From Balneolaceae bacterium (GTDB taxonomy: Bacteria > Bacteroidota > Rhodothermia > Balneolales > Balneolaceae), in NCBI GenBank assembly GCA_018401935.1, contig JAGYJQ010000002.1:124001-188000 (forward strand): a stretch of DNA of 64,000 nt, written 5' to 3'. A program made the translations under genes and the position numbers. Below are positions 45,939 through 55,016 of this stretch, piece after piece (positions within the stretch are counted from its first letter, which is position 1; each line of letters opens with the position of its first letter). Under the pieces are notes generated by a model that did no database searches, was not told the origin of the DNA, and saw only the letters and a list, made by a program, of their open reading frames with translations.

Positions 45939-47413
45939 GTGATACCTGGATCATAGTGGGGATATCCATAGGCTACCTCCTTCTTAGCCTAGTAATGGGT
46001 ATTGTTCCTGGGTTGAAGGTGAGTAAGAGCTCAGAAGGCTATGTTGCGGGTGACCGCTCTATGAATCTACTGCTCCTTTATTTTGTGCTAGGAGCTTCCA
46101 TCTTTTCTTCTTTTGCATTTCTAGGAGGGCCAGGATGGGCCTACTCTAGAGGAGTTGCTGCTCTGTATATCATTGCTTACGGAACGTTAGGAATGGTTCC
46201 TCTTTATTTTTTTGGACCAAGAGCTCGAAGAATGGGCGTTAAATATGGCTATCTAACGCAAGCCGAACTACTTTCAGAACGCTATCAGAGTCCATTTTTA
46301 TCCATACTTCTAGCCATTTTAACGGTAGTAGTACTTATCCCCTACTTAACTCTTCAGATGAAAGGAGCTGGACTAGTACTGAGTACCATAAGTGATGGTG
46401 AAATACCTTACTGGCTAGGCGCCGCAATGGCCTATGGGGTAGTTCTGTTGTACGTTTTTTTTAGTGGTGTTATGGGAGTTGGTTGGACTAATACCTTTCA
46501 AGGTATTTTCATGTTAAGTATTGCTTGGTTTCTAGGTTTGTACCTACCCAGAGAATTACATGGTGGAATTGGACCCATGTTTGAAGCAATTCAACAAGAG
46601 GGATTGGGCAACATGTTACAAGCTCCAGGATTACAGAGTGATGGAAGTTCATGGTCTTGGGCTGGGTTTAGCTCGGCAGTACTGATATCGGCTATTGGAT
46701 TTTCAATGTGGCCGCATTTTTTCATGAAAACATTTGCGGCGAAGGATGACCGTACAATGAAACTAACCGTTGTGTTATACCCCACCTTCCAGCTATTCCT
46801 GTTACCCATATTATTCATAGGTTTTTCGGCTATCCTTAGCTTTCCGGGAATAGAACCCGCAGACACTATTTTACCTTATGTACTCAGAACTATCGATCTA
46901 CCTATTGTATTAGTGGGCCTAGTTTGTGCGGGGACCCTAGCTGCCTCAATGAGTTCTGGGGATGCAATACTGCATGCGGCTGGTGCTGTTTTTGTGAGAG
47001 ATGGACTGCGTAAATTTCCACAACTTAGGACAGCAATGGATCAAAAGAATGTAGAACGAAAGGTAATACAGTTGAGCATATTACTTATAAGTATCTTGGC
47101 ATATTATTTTGCCGTTATCTCTTCTATAGATATAGTAAGTTTGTTATTAGGCGCTTATGGTGGTGTGGCGCAACTTTTCCCATTGGTTTTTGCTATGTTT
47201 TATTGGCCCTCTGCTACACGAATTGGTGCACTTACTGCTTTAATTAGTGGTATAATTGTTACCCTTATTTTTCTTTTCTGGCCTGAATTGAAGCCTTGGG
47301 ACATTCATGAAGGTATATATGGACTCATTGTTAACCTTTTTAGCTTGATAACGGTAAGTTTGTCTACCCAAAAAACAGAATCTAGCATTGTTGAGAAATT
47401 TACCCATGCCTAA
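45935..47413 (+). CDS. Sodium:solute symporter (SSS family)
   Basis: A 492-residue transporter with about 13 membrane helices. SEGYVAGDRSMNLLLLYFVLGASIFSSFAFLG is the N-terminal SSS pattern, GPRARRMGVKYGYLTQAELLSERY the first large loop, and CAGTLAASMSSGDAILHAAG the sodium-site helix 8. It is related to the PanF/proline symporter branch, but the substrate cannot be assigned. It is translationally coupled to the DUF3311-like gene and lies 15 bp before the pseudouridine synthase gene. Confidence 0.9.
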   Translation: MSDTWIIVGISIGYLLLSLVMGIVPGLKVSKSSEGYVAGDRSMNLLLLYFVLGASIFSSFAFLGGPGWAYSRGVAALYIIAYGTLGMVPLYFFGPRARRMGVKYGYLTQAELLSERYQSPFLSILLAILTVVVLIPYLTLQMKGAGLVLSTISDGEIPYWLGAAMAYGVVLLYVFFSGVMGVGWTNTFQGIFMLSIAWFLGLYLPRELHGGIGPMFEAIQQEGLGNMLQAPGLQSDGSSWSWAGFSSAVLISAIGFSMWPHFFMKTFAAKDDRTMKLTVVLYPTFQLFLLPILFIGFSAILSFPGIEPADTILPYVLRTIDLPIVLVGLVCAGTLAASMSSGDAILHAAGAVFVRDGLRKFPQLRTAMDQKNVERKVIQLSILLISILAYYFAVISSIDIVSLLLGAYGGVAQLFPLVFAMFYWPSATRIGALTALISGIIVTLIFLFWPELKPWDIHEGIYGLIVNLFSLITVSLSTQKTESSIVEKFTHA

Positions 47414-47428
47414 TCCTCACATTATTTT

Positions 47429-48166
47429 ATGAAGCCAAAACGAGCTGTTCCGCCCAAGCATAAACCTATCAGTAAAAAATGGACAGGCACCACACCGAAT
47501 ATTGAAATTATTTATGAAGACAATCATTTACTGATCATAGACAAACCAGCAGGGTTGCTATCGCAAGCCGATAAAACCAACAACGTCGATCTAACTGAAT
47601 TATGTAAACAGTATTTGAAAAAAGCCTACAATAAACCAGGTAATGTTTATTTAGGCTTAACTCACCGTCTTGATCGGCCTGTAAGCGGGTTAATGGTTCT
47701 CACCAAAACATCCAAAGCCGCTTCGCGTATTTCCCAGCTTATCCGTGAACATCAACTTAAAAAAACCTATTGGGCCATCGTGCATGGACGAACCCCTGAA
47801 GAAGCCACTTATGAACACTTTCTTAAAAAAGATTCAAAAACCAATAAGACCAAAGCTTTTAGTTCTAAAAAATCTGGAGCGAAACCGGCGATTTTACGTT
47901 ACACTACCCTAAAACAAAGTGCCCATTATAGTCTCATCGAAATCGATTTAGTGACTGGGAAACCGCATCAAATTCGAGTTCAGCTTAGTAAAATGGGCTT
48001 TCCTCTTTGGGGTGACTATAAATATGGGAAAGAGGAAACCGGCCCTGGTAAATCACTTGCACTCCGGGCCTATGCCTTAACCTTTGAACATCCAGTCAAA
48101 AAAGAATTAATGCACCTAAAGGCTGATATACCTCGTCAACAACCTTGGAATTTGTTTGACTATTGA
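47429..48166 (+). CDS. RluA-family pseudouridine synthase
   Basis: A 245-residue RluA-type synthase without an S4 domain. IEIIYEDNHLLIIDKPAGLLSQ opens the fold, and the catalytic aspartate is in LTHRLDRPVSGLMVLTKTSKAA. LIEIDLVTGKPHQIRVQLSKMGFPLWGD is the C-terminal signature. It converts a uridine in rRNA or tRNA to pseudouridine. The target site is not predictable from these motifs. It follows the symporter by 15 bp and precedes the methyltransferase by about 29 bp. Confidence 0.92.
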   Translation: MKPKRAVPPKHKPISKKWTGTTPNIEIIYEDNHLLIIDKPAGLLSQADKTNNVDLTELCKQYLKKAYNKPGNVYLGLTHRLDRPVSGLMVLTKTSKAASRISQLIREHQLKKTYWAIVHGRTPEEATYEHFLKKDSKTNKTKAFSSKKSGAKPAILRYTTLKQSAHYSLIEIDLVTGKPHQIRVQLSKMGFPLWGDYKYGKEETGPGKSLALRAYALTFEHPVKKELMHLKADIPRQQPWNLFDY

Positions 48167-48195
48167 GTCAGTCTATATAATGAGTCATTGTGAAG

Positions 48196-49173
48196 ATGGA
48201 GCAAACGCCTCTCGGTATGAATATTCCCTCTAAAACCGCGTTCAATGTGTATTCGAAGTTCACTACACTACGAAAACAACCAGCGATTGCCCCACTCTTC
48301 CCTGCTTCCGTTCACTCCTACTACAATCTTACTGAAGTTAAAATGAATCGACTTGGTCGCTTAATTTCACCACAGATCAAGGGGAAGAAGGACGCCGCAT
48401 GTGAGTTTCAAGACAATAAGGCCTTTAGGGATCCATGGAATGCCGCCTGGATTCCCAAGTTGTTAGCACTTGATGATTGGCTACTCAAGGGGGATTTACA
48501 TCATATAGTATTTAGAAAATTGGCATTACATAGAACCATTCAGGACCGTTTAATGAATTCCAATTCCCCTATCACACAGTTAGTGATTCTAGGAAGTGGA
48601 ATCGATCACATAGGTTGGGTCTTTTCAAATGAGTGTGCCTGCTTTGAATTGGATATTGAACCCATGATTACTTTTAAAAAAAAACTCTTACCAACATTGA
48701 ACCAAAAGGTACATTTTAATGACTTTGATGCTACAAAGAACGCTCTGGATCAGTGCCTTAAGCATCAGCCTGCATTCCATTCCAATAGAGCAAGTTTATT
48801 TATCACTGAGGGATTTATCGATTACATCCCCAAAGAAAATCTAGCGTCTTTACTATCCCAGATAAAGCAACTTAATCCGGAAAATGAGTGGTTGAGTACC
48901 CATTTTGATCGTAGTTTACTTAGCCATAATCAACGCTTTTTCTTTGAGATTGGTGTGCAAATCACAGGAGAACATCTGCAAACTAATTTACGCAAAGAGC
49001 AAATCGTCTCGATTGGGTACGATAATGGATTCGCCCTGGTTAATGAATGGGCTAATATACCCGAGCTGTTGGACGAACAAAGTATTCCGAATGAGGCTAA
49101 GTTAAACAGCATTGAACAAAAAGTACTTCACCAGAAAAACATGAACGGATGTAGTATTCTACATTTTAAGTAA
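48196..49173 (+). CDS. Leucine carboxyl methyltransferase-type SAM methyltransferase
   Basis: A 325-residue protein from the ATG at 48196; a GTG two codons earlier is also open. It resembles the LCM/PPM methyltransferase family (PF04072): TAFNVYSKFTTLRK at the start, the SAM-binding VILGSGIDHIGWVFSNE, the acidic ELDIEPMITFKK, and SLFITEGFIDYIPKENL. In this family substrates range from protein carboxyl ends to polyketides and lipids, so none is assigned. It lies 150 bp upstream of blh on the same strand. Confidence 0.72.
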   Translation: MEQTPLGMNIPSKTAFNVYSKFTTLRKQPAIAPLFPASVHSYYNLTEVKMNRLGRLISPQIKGKKDAACEFQDNKAFRDPWNAAWIPKLLALDDWLLKGDLHHIVFRKLALHRTIQDRLMNSNSPITQLVILGSGIDHIGWVFSNECACFELDIEPMITFKKKLLPTLNQKVHFNDFDATKNALDQCLKHQPAFHSNRASLFITEGFIDYIPKENLASLLSQIKQLNPENEWLSTHFDRSLLSHNQRFFFEIGVQITGEHLQTNLRKEQIVSIGYDNGFALVNEWANIPELLDEQSIPNEAKLNSIEQKVLHQKNMNGCSILHFK

Positions 49174-49322
49174 GGTAATATCGAGTTGTTCTCAATCATG
49201 TATTGTAGATACGTTCCACGAGTTATTTACAAAGATTCCATAACTTAGGTCTTGCCCGTAAACTTGGTTTTAAACGACCGATTAGTAATATTAACCGCAA
49301 TCATTAGAATAAACGTATTATT

Positions 49323-50285
49323 ATGGCAACACATGCTAAAACCAACAACGAAATAATCCAATTACAAGTTTTCGTTGGCCTAGCTATTATAGGACTTAAT
49401 TTTTTTCTGTATGACTGGTTTGAAGCCATCCGTTACTATGCCCTAGCCGCCTCGATTCTAATCATTGGTATGCCGCACGGTGCCTTAGATCATAAAATAT
49501 ATTTTAAAGCCCTGCATAAAGAGGAAACCCTAAAGACTCAGATTATATTTTATTCAGGATACTTGTTGGTAGTAGCCGTGTACGCCTGGCTTTGGTATGT
49601 CCAACCCTTTATCGGTTTTGTGTTATTCATGTTGTTCACTTTATATCATTTTGGGCAGTCCGATACAGAACGGTTACCATTAAATGGTTTTCTAAAACAG
49701 TTATTTATTGTGGCTAGAGGGCTGAGTATAGCCGGACTCATTCTCTTCGGGAGCGATCCTTTTTACACGTCTAGAGTTGTGGAATCAGTAACTGGAATGT
49801 CACTTATTTCTATCGTATATAACTTTACCACTACGGAAGATCTACGCCTATTTTTTGTCGTAATGTATCCCAGTGTCTATCTGCTAGGTAGCCTACTTTC
49901 TAAAAAAGTACCCCTAAAAAGCTGGCTCAGCTTGGATGCACTCGTGGTTCCTGCCCTCTTCTCATTGGTCGATCCTATCTTCGCTTTCGCCCTATATTTT
50001 GGTTTATGGCACGGATACAATCACACGAAAACCATGCTGGATTTTTTGAGTAGCAAGGATGAACAAATTGGTTTCGGATGGTTCTACAAAGAGACCGCCT
50101 TATTCTCAGCAATCTCATATATAGGGCTCATCCTAATATATTTTCTGGTTCAAGCGTTTGGTGACGAAGCCTTATTGGTCGCTATTTTATTTACTCTGAT
50201 CAGTGTAATCACCTTACCTCACATGCTTGTAGTGGAGCAAATGTATCGAGCTTTTGATAAAGCAGATGGTGATCAGTCGACCTAA
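49323..50285 (+). CDS. blh: Brp/Blh family beta-carotene 15,15'-dioxygenase
   Basis: A 320-residue integral membrane protein with about eight helices that cleaves beta-carotene to two retinals. The iron-ligand histidines of the family are visible: GMPHGALDHKIYF (His52, His57), LFTLYHFGQSD (His109), LYFGLWHGYNHTKTML (His230, His234) and ITLPHMLV (His300). It converges with the rhodopsin gene, with their stop codons 83 bp apart and a terminator in between, so it supplies the chromophore. Its substrate would come from CrtY. Confidence 0.93.
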   Translation: MATHAKTNNEIIQLQVFVGLAIIGLNFFLYDWFEAIRYYALAASILIIGMPHGALDHKIYFKALHKEETLKTQIIFYSGYLLVVAVYAWLWYVQPFIGFVLFMLFTLYHFGQSDTERLPLNGFLKQLFIVARGLSIAGLILFGSDPFYTSRVVESVTGMSLISIVYNFTTTEDLRLFFVVMYPSVYLLGSLLSKKVPLKSWLSLDALVVPALFSLVDPIFAFALYFGLWHGYNHTKTMLDFLSSKDEQIGFGWFYKETALFSAISYIGLILIYFLVQAFGDEALLVAILFTLISVITLPHMLVVEQMYRAFDKADGDQST

Positions 50286-50320
50286 CTGACTGTTTTAAAA
50301 TTAAAAGAATGGTCAAAAAA

Positions 50321-50346
50321 AAAGCCCCATCAACTGATGAGGCTTT
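50321..50346. terminator. Shared bidirectional terminator between blh and rhodopsin genes
   Basis: AAAGCCCCATC (50321-50331) and GATGAGGCTTT (50336-50346) form an 11-bp stem with one mismatch and a 4-base loop. An A-run (50315-50323) gives the minus-strand U-tract for the rhodopsin transcript. The plus-strand TTT with following A/T-rich sequence can also end blh. Confidence 0.82.
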
Positions 50347-50368
50347 AAAAAGTCAACTTAAACTGACC

Positions 50369-51133
50369 TTATGCTATTACATATCCTTCGTCTTCTGACT
50401 TAGATTTAGCAATTGCATAAATCATTACCCCGTAACCAGCTTTTGCTAGTACGTCGGCAATAGAATATCCAACTTGGATAGCTACTTGAGTTGAAGCACC
50501 TTCCCATCCAAAGAATGGAGCCATGTACACGATTGGGTAAAAACCCCAAGTCGCTAATAGCAGTAGTCTGATGTTTCTGTAAAGTACAGCAGTTTTGCCT
50601 TCTTTTTCAGCAGCTGCAACACCTAGCTCGTTCCATAATGTATACACGATATATACAAAAGGAAGTGTACTCAAGAAGCCCCAAAGACCTCTCATACCCA
50701 TCACAGAAGTTTCATCTGTAATAAGTTCTCCTGGGTAACCTAATGCAATCATCAAGAACGCAGCAATTACCATTTTGGTAATCAAACCTTCTTTTTTTGC
50801 ACCAACTAGACCCATTACCAACAATAATTCCACTACTAGTAGGGGTACTGTTAATAACCAGTCCACATAACGATATGCATCGTTAAATGGTTTACCTGAG
50901 GCTAAGTAGTTACCGCCTTCTAGAACGTAGGCAGCTTCCCACGAACCGAAAATTCGCAGATAGTGATAAGCAGCAATCCCTACTACAAGAGTAGAAACCA
51001 CTAAAGAAATACGATACTTGGGGGCTACCCGGTCTCTAGCGAGTACAAAAAAGACGCCAGAAAAAATCATCGATGCGATTGCAAACGACAACATATTGTA
51101 GACCAGGGAGTATTGACCTATTGTCAGTTCCAT
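50369..51133 (-). CDS. Xanthorhodopsin-like light-driven proton pump
   Basis: A 254-residue, seven-helix microbial rhodopsin. Helix C reads RYVDWLLTVPLLVVE: Asp91 (proton acceptor), Thr95 and Glu102 (proton donor) form the D-T-E set of outward proton pumps. Leu99 is the green-tuning residue. His57 lies 34 residues before Asp91, as in xanthorhodopsin. The Schiff-base lysine is Lys231 in SIADVLAKAGYG. In helix E, Gly152 (LWGFLSTLPF) falls where xanthorhodopsin has the small glycine that lets a carotenoid antenna contact retinal, whereas proteorhodopsin has a bulky Phe. A GGAG lies 7 bases before the ATG. Antenna binding is inferred, not shown. Confidence 0.95.
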   Translation of the reverse strand: MELTIGQYSLVYNMLSFAIASMIFSGVFFVLARDRVAPKYRISLVVSTLVVGIAAYHYLRIFGSWEAAYVLEGGNYLASGKPFNDAYRYVDWLLTVPLLVVELLLVMGLVGAKKEGLITKMVIAAFLMIALGYPGELITDETSVMGMRGLWGFLSTLPFVYIVYTLWNELGVAAAEKEGKTAVLYRNIRLLLLATWGFYPIVYMAPFFGWEGASTQVAIQVGYSIADVLAKAGYGVMIYAIAKSKSEDEGYVIA

Positions 51134-51441
51134 GTATTCTCCGTTTAGTTAAAGATTTACATTACGTATAACTAAAACTTTTCACCCATTAGTTCCCCGT
51201 TTTTCTAAAGAAAATGCGCTCTTTCTCAAAAAAAGCGCTTTCAGTTTTAACTCTGAGATTAATTAGTTAACTGACTGAAGTGCAATAGCTTATATGTTTA
51301 ATAATGCGTTTAATATCGTCCTCATATAAGTTTTTACTATTTTATTGCTAGTAAATATTTTTGAAAAAAATACCAACTGACAAGTTTTTTTTGTGCGAGA
51401 ACAGCTCACATATTCCCATAACTAATGTCATTGCAATACCT
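51134..51441. other. Intergenic region upstream of the rhodopsin gene
   Basis: About 308 bp of AT-rich non-coding sequence between the 3-hydroxyacyl-CoA dehydrogenase gene and the rhodopsin gene. It should hold the rhodopsin promoter and leader. A hairpin at 51216-51238 and the palindrome AGTTAACT near 51264 are the only structures I see; no ORF or known riboswitch is visible. Confidence 0.5.
51216..51238 (-). repeat. Stem-loop in the rhodopsin upstream region
   Basis: GCGCTCTTT (51216-51224) pairs with AAAAAGCGC (51230-51238) with one mismatch and a 5-base loop, about 83 bp before the rhodopsin start. On the minus strand it is followed by ATTTTCTTT. It could be the terminator of the upstream dehydrogenase gene or a leader hairpin of the rhodopsin mRNA. 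Confidence 0.35.
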
Positions 51442-52320
51442 TCAGACATCGTAGATATAGAAACCTTGTCCTGTTTTATTTCCTAAGTGGCCTTTTTCTA
51501 CCATCTCTCTAAGTAAAGGACACGGGGTATATTTAGCATCTTGAAAACCCTTATGTAGTACATTCATTATGTTTAAGCACACATCTAGGCCAATAAAATC
51601 AGCCAATCGCAGAGGTCCCATCGGATGAGCCATTCCTAAGGTCATTACCTGATCTATAGCTTCTTTTTCAGCTACCCCCTCATGTAGAGCATATATGGCT
51701 TCATTAATCATGGGCATGAGTATTCGATTACTGACAAAGCCAGGAAAGTCATGGACTCGGATCGGGATCTTGCCAAGCTCCCTTGTAAGTGATTCTACCG
51801 TTTTGAAGGTCTGCTCACTCGTTTTATTCCCAAGTATTAGTTCAACTAAACTCATTACCGGAACCGGATTAAAGAAATGCATTCCGATCATATTCTCTGG
51901 ATGCGTTACCCCTTGTGCTAATTCAGAGATGGATATGGAGGAAGTATTAGTTGCAAATATAGTTTGTTTGAGGCGCTTGGGGTCAATGCCTTGTTCTATT
52001 TGGTTCCAAATCAGTTTTTTTAGTGATAAATGTTCTGGAACTACTTCTAAAACCATATCGGCATCAATTATAGCTTGATTTATATCTGTGTACGTCTGAA
52101 TTCGGATTAAAGTAGAAGCTACGTCATTCGGGTTAATTTTCCCTTTTTCGGCCATCCGGTTTAGATTTTTTTCAATCGTTTGAAGAGCTATTCTAAGTTG
52201 CTCTTCATTGCTATCCATTAATTTCACAGGAAATCCTGCCAATGCACAGACATGTGCTATTCCGTTTCCCATCGTACCTGCTCCAACAATCGTTATGGAA
52301 TGTATGTGTTGATTATGCAT
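51442..52320 (-). CDS. 3-hydroxybutyryl-CoA dehydrogenase-like protein
   Basis: A 292-residue NAD-dependent 3-hydroxyacyl-CoA dehydrogenase. The ATG at 52320 is chosen over an upstream one at 52356, because GGTGAGG lies just before it and MHNQHIHSITIVGAGTMGNG is the natural start of the Rossmann domain. The catalytic His region is HFFNPVPVMSLVELI, and the C-terminal domain has GFVSNRILMPMINEA and LADFIGLDVCL. It oxidises or makes (S)-3-hydroxybutyryl-CoA in fatty acid or butyrate-type metabolism. It is single-domain, not fused to a hydratase. Confidence 0.92.
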   Translation of the reverse strand: MHNQHIHSITIVGAGTMGNGIAHVCALAGFPVKLMDSNEEQLRIALQTIEKNLNRMAEKGKINPNDVASTLIRIQTYTDINQAIIDADMVLEVVPEHLSLKKLIWNQIEQGIDPKRLKQTIFATNTSSISISELAQGVTHPENMIGMHFFNPVPVMSLVELILGNKTSEQTFKTVESLTRELGKIPIRVHDFPGFVSNRILMPMINEAIYALHEGVAEKEAIDQVMTLGMAHPMGPLRLADFIGLDVCLNIMNVLHKGFQDAKYTPCPLLREMVEKGHLGNKTGQGFYIYDV

Positions 52321-52526
52321 CTGCGCCTCACCAATTTTCATTGAATTTGTGTACAATTAATAGTGTCATGTTTAAGTACTAAAAGTGTGCGAATTAGACT
52401 ATGATGTATCCGTTGCTAAATTATTTGTAGCAATTCGTACATTTTTATTCATAAACAGACTCACTACTTTCTACCTATCAATCCTATCCAAATAGTCCGT
52501 CAAATTCAACCTTTTTATCTGTACAA

Positions 52527-54956
52527 ATGAATACACTTGTTAAATTTGCTCTTTTCATCGCACTTCTGCTTTTAGGTGTGGGACTTACTGCTTTTTATTG
52601 GACATTTTGGAAACCTTTGCCCCATTACGAATCCATCAGTGAACATAAGAGCTTAAACGACCCAGTTAACATTTACTGGGATGATTTTGGGGTGCCTCAC
52701 ATCTACTCTACCAATGAGTCTGATATGTATTATGCCATGGGCTATGTGCATGCACAAGATCGGTTATGGCAAATGACCCTTTCCCAACTTGCGATGGAAG
52801 GAAGATTTGCTGAGTTCTTTGGCGAAGATTTGGTTCCATTGGATCAGTACCAGCGCACACTAGGATTTTGGCACACAGCAAAGAAAATCGAACAACAATT
52901 AAGCAATAAGGAAAGATCTATTTTAGAAGCTTATACAAAGGGTGTGAATTCATTCATTCAAACACATACCGACCGTTTACCCGTTGAATTTGCCCTCACT
53001 GAAATGACACCTCTTACCTGGACCATTACTCATTCTATTGGATTAACTCGACTAATGGCCTGGGATCTAAATTTGAGCTGGTGGAGTGAACTTATGTATC
53101 AAGATTTGTCTCAAAAACTACCTGCAGATGATTTAAAGGCTATAATGGTAGGTTGGTCTGAAGGTCTTCCCACTACCTTAAACAAGTTAGAAAGCCAATC
53201 CCTACTCGGGCTATTAGATTTGGAGTGGCAGCGACGAGATTTATTGGAAATTGGTGGGTCTGCTGTGGGAAGTAATGCGTGGGCTATTGATGGATCTAAA
53301 ACAAATACCGGTTATCCCATCCTGGCAGGTGATCCACATCTAGGCTTAGATATGCCAGGGAAATGGTACGAACTTCATGCCCATGTTGATGGAAGAAATC
53401 TCTCTGGGGTAACCCTAGCAGGTTTACCGGGCATTGTACTCGGGCAAAACGATGATCTGGCATGGAGCTTTACGAACATTATGGCCGATGATACCGATTT
53501 CTATTTAGAAATAGTGAATCCTCAAGACCGAGCTCAGTACAGAAGAGACACCCTTGAGAGCTTAGCTTATCAACCTTTTGATGTGAGAAGGGAACGCATT
53601 AAAATAAAAGGCTCTGAGGATCAATTTTTTGATGTTCGATCAACCCAACATGGCCCAGTAATTAGTGATATTTACCCTACTAAAAGTATCGTGAAGGATC
53701 AGGTGATTTCTATGCGATGGACTGGACACGAGATTAGTCATGAGATTAAAAGTATGTACGGGATTAATTGGTCCACGGATATAGCAACCTTCCAAAACGC
53801 CTTAAAAGATTATGGTGCACCAGGGCAAAACATTATGTATGCAGATAATAGCGGCAATATTGCCATGTTTAGCGTGGCCAAATTGCCTATTCGTAACCAT
53901 GACCCTTTGCTATTACGACCAGGTTGGGACAAAGACTATGATTGGACATCTTGGATACCATTTGAAGAACTGCCTACAATAATAAACCCAGAAAAAGGAT
54001 GGATTGCGAATGCCAACAATAAAATTACAACCGATGCCTATCCCCATTACATTGCAAGTTTTTGGGAACCCCCTTCACGCATCCAACGAATCGAGGAGTT
54101 AATCACCATGGACAGCCTAGTTTCCATGGATAAAATAGACGAGCTTCAAAACGATGTCTACTCTCATTTTGCCTCATCCCTTACACCTACCATCGTTAAC
54201 TATATTGAATCCCAACAAGAGTATGATTTTAGCATTGCCCTGAGTTATCTGAAAAACTGGGACTATAACTATACAAAGAATTCTACCGCGGCATCTATAT
54301 TTGATGTTTTTTTTCTACGATTTACTGAAAATACCTTGTTGGATGAATTTGGTCAGGATAGCTATCGCCATTTTGTACGACATGAACTGATTCCCGTCCG
54401 GGTCATGCCCCACTTAATTGAGACTAACAGCGAGCTATTTGACAATGTGTTAACTAACGAGGTGGAAACTATTAAAGATATAATGGTTAAAAGTATGCAA
54501 GAAACTATTTATTATCTGAGTGATTTATACGGTCCTGAACCTTTTGAATGGAGATGGGAGCAATTGCATACCATTCGGTTTTCTCCGCCCTTATTCAAAG
54601 AAGCAGCACAAGATTCTTCTGCTCCCAAGGCCCTTAAACTAGTGGTTGATAACATTCTAAGCCATGGGCCATTTCAGGTTCCAGGGCATGGAATGACGGT
54701 GAATAATGGCCAGTACAATTGGGATGCCCCCTTTGAAATGGTCTTAGGCGCCTCGGTTCGACGAATAGTCAACCTAGCTGATCTACGATTTTCCAGGAGT
54801 GTTTTGCCAACGGGACAATCAGGAAACCCTTTTTCGTCTCACTTTGGTGATCAAACTTCATTATGGCTAGAGGGCCGTTATAAAGAATTAGTACAAGATA
54901 GTTCCTACGTTAAACTTAGTAATTGGCGACATATGCAATTGATTCCAGTTCAGTAA
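52527..54956 (+). CDS. Penicillin acylase family N-terminal-nucleophile hydrolase
   Basis: An 809-residue precursor of the penicillin/acyl-homoserine-lactone acylase family. One N-terminal membrane segment or signal (LVKFALFIALLLLGVGLTAFYWTF) is followed by the alpha chain (WDDFGVPHIYSTNESDMYYAMGYVHAQDRLWQM), a spacer, and the self-cleavage point before Ser249 in GSNAWAIDGS, which becomes the beta-chain nucleophile. PILAGDPHLGL and ANANNKITTDAYP (oxyanion Asn) confirm an intact active site. It cleaves an amide bond with an acyl side chain in the periplasm. Substrates could be acyl amino acids, lactone signals or antibiotics. Confidence 0.88.
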   Translation: MNTLVKFALFIALLLLGVGLTAFYWTFWKPLPHYESISEHKSLNDPVNIYWDDFGVPHIYSTNESDMYYAMGYVHAQDRLWQMTLSQLAMEGRFAEFFGEDLVPLDQYQRTLGFWHTAKKIEQQLSNKERSILEAYTKGVNSFIQTHTDRLPVEFALTEMTPLTWTITHSIGLTRLMAWDLNLSWWSELMYQDLSQKLPADDLKAIMVGWSEGLPTTLNKLESQSLLGLLDLEWQRRDLLEIGGSAVGSNAWAIDGSKTNTGYPILAGDPHLGLDMPGKWYELHAHVDGRNLSGVTLAGLPGIVLGQNDDLAWSFTNIMADDTDFYLEIVNPQDRAQYRRDTLESLAYQPFDVRRERIKIKGSEDQFFDVRSTQHGPVISDIYPTKSIVKDQVISMRWTGHEISHEIKSMYGINWSTDIATFQNALKDYGAPGQNIMYADNSGNIAMFSVAKLPIRNHDPLLLRPGWDKDYDWTSWIPFEELPTIINPEKGWIANANNKITTDAYPHYIASFWEPPSRIQRIEELITMDSLVSMDKIDELQNDVYSHFASSLTPTIVNYIESQQEYDFSIALSYLKNWDYNYTKNSTAASIFDVFFLRFTENTLLDEFGQDSYRHFVRHELIPVRVMPHLIETNSELFDNVLTNEVETIKDIMVKSMQETIYYLSDLYGPEPFEWRWEQLHTIRFSPPLFKEAAQDSSAPKALKLVVDNILSHGPFQVPGHGMTVNNGQYNWDAPFEMVLGASVRRIVNLADLRFSRSVLPTGQSGNPFSSHFGDQTSLWLEGRYKELVQDSSYVKLSNWRHMQLIPVQ

Positions 54957-55016
54957 TTATTTATTGTCTTAAGCCTAAAATACTCATATTCACCTCTACC
55001 CTATTTACCCCCCCGT

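Noticed and set aside
50369-51133. Sodium- or chloride-pumping rhodopsin
   Set aside because: Helix C has D-T-E, not the NDQ or NTQ set, so a proton pump is the straightforward reading.
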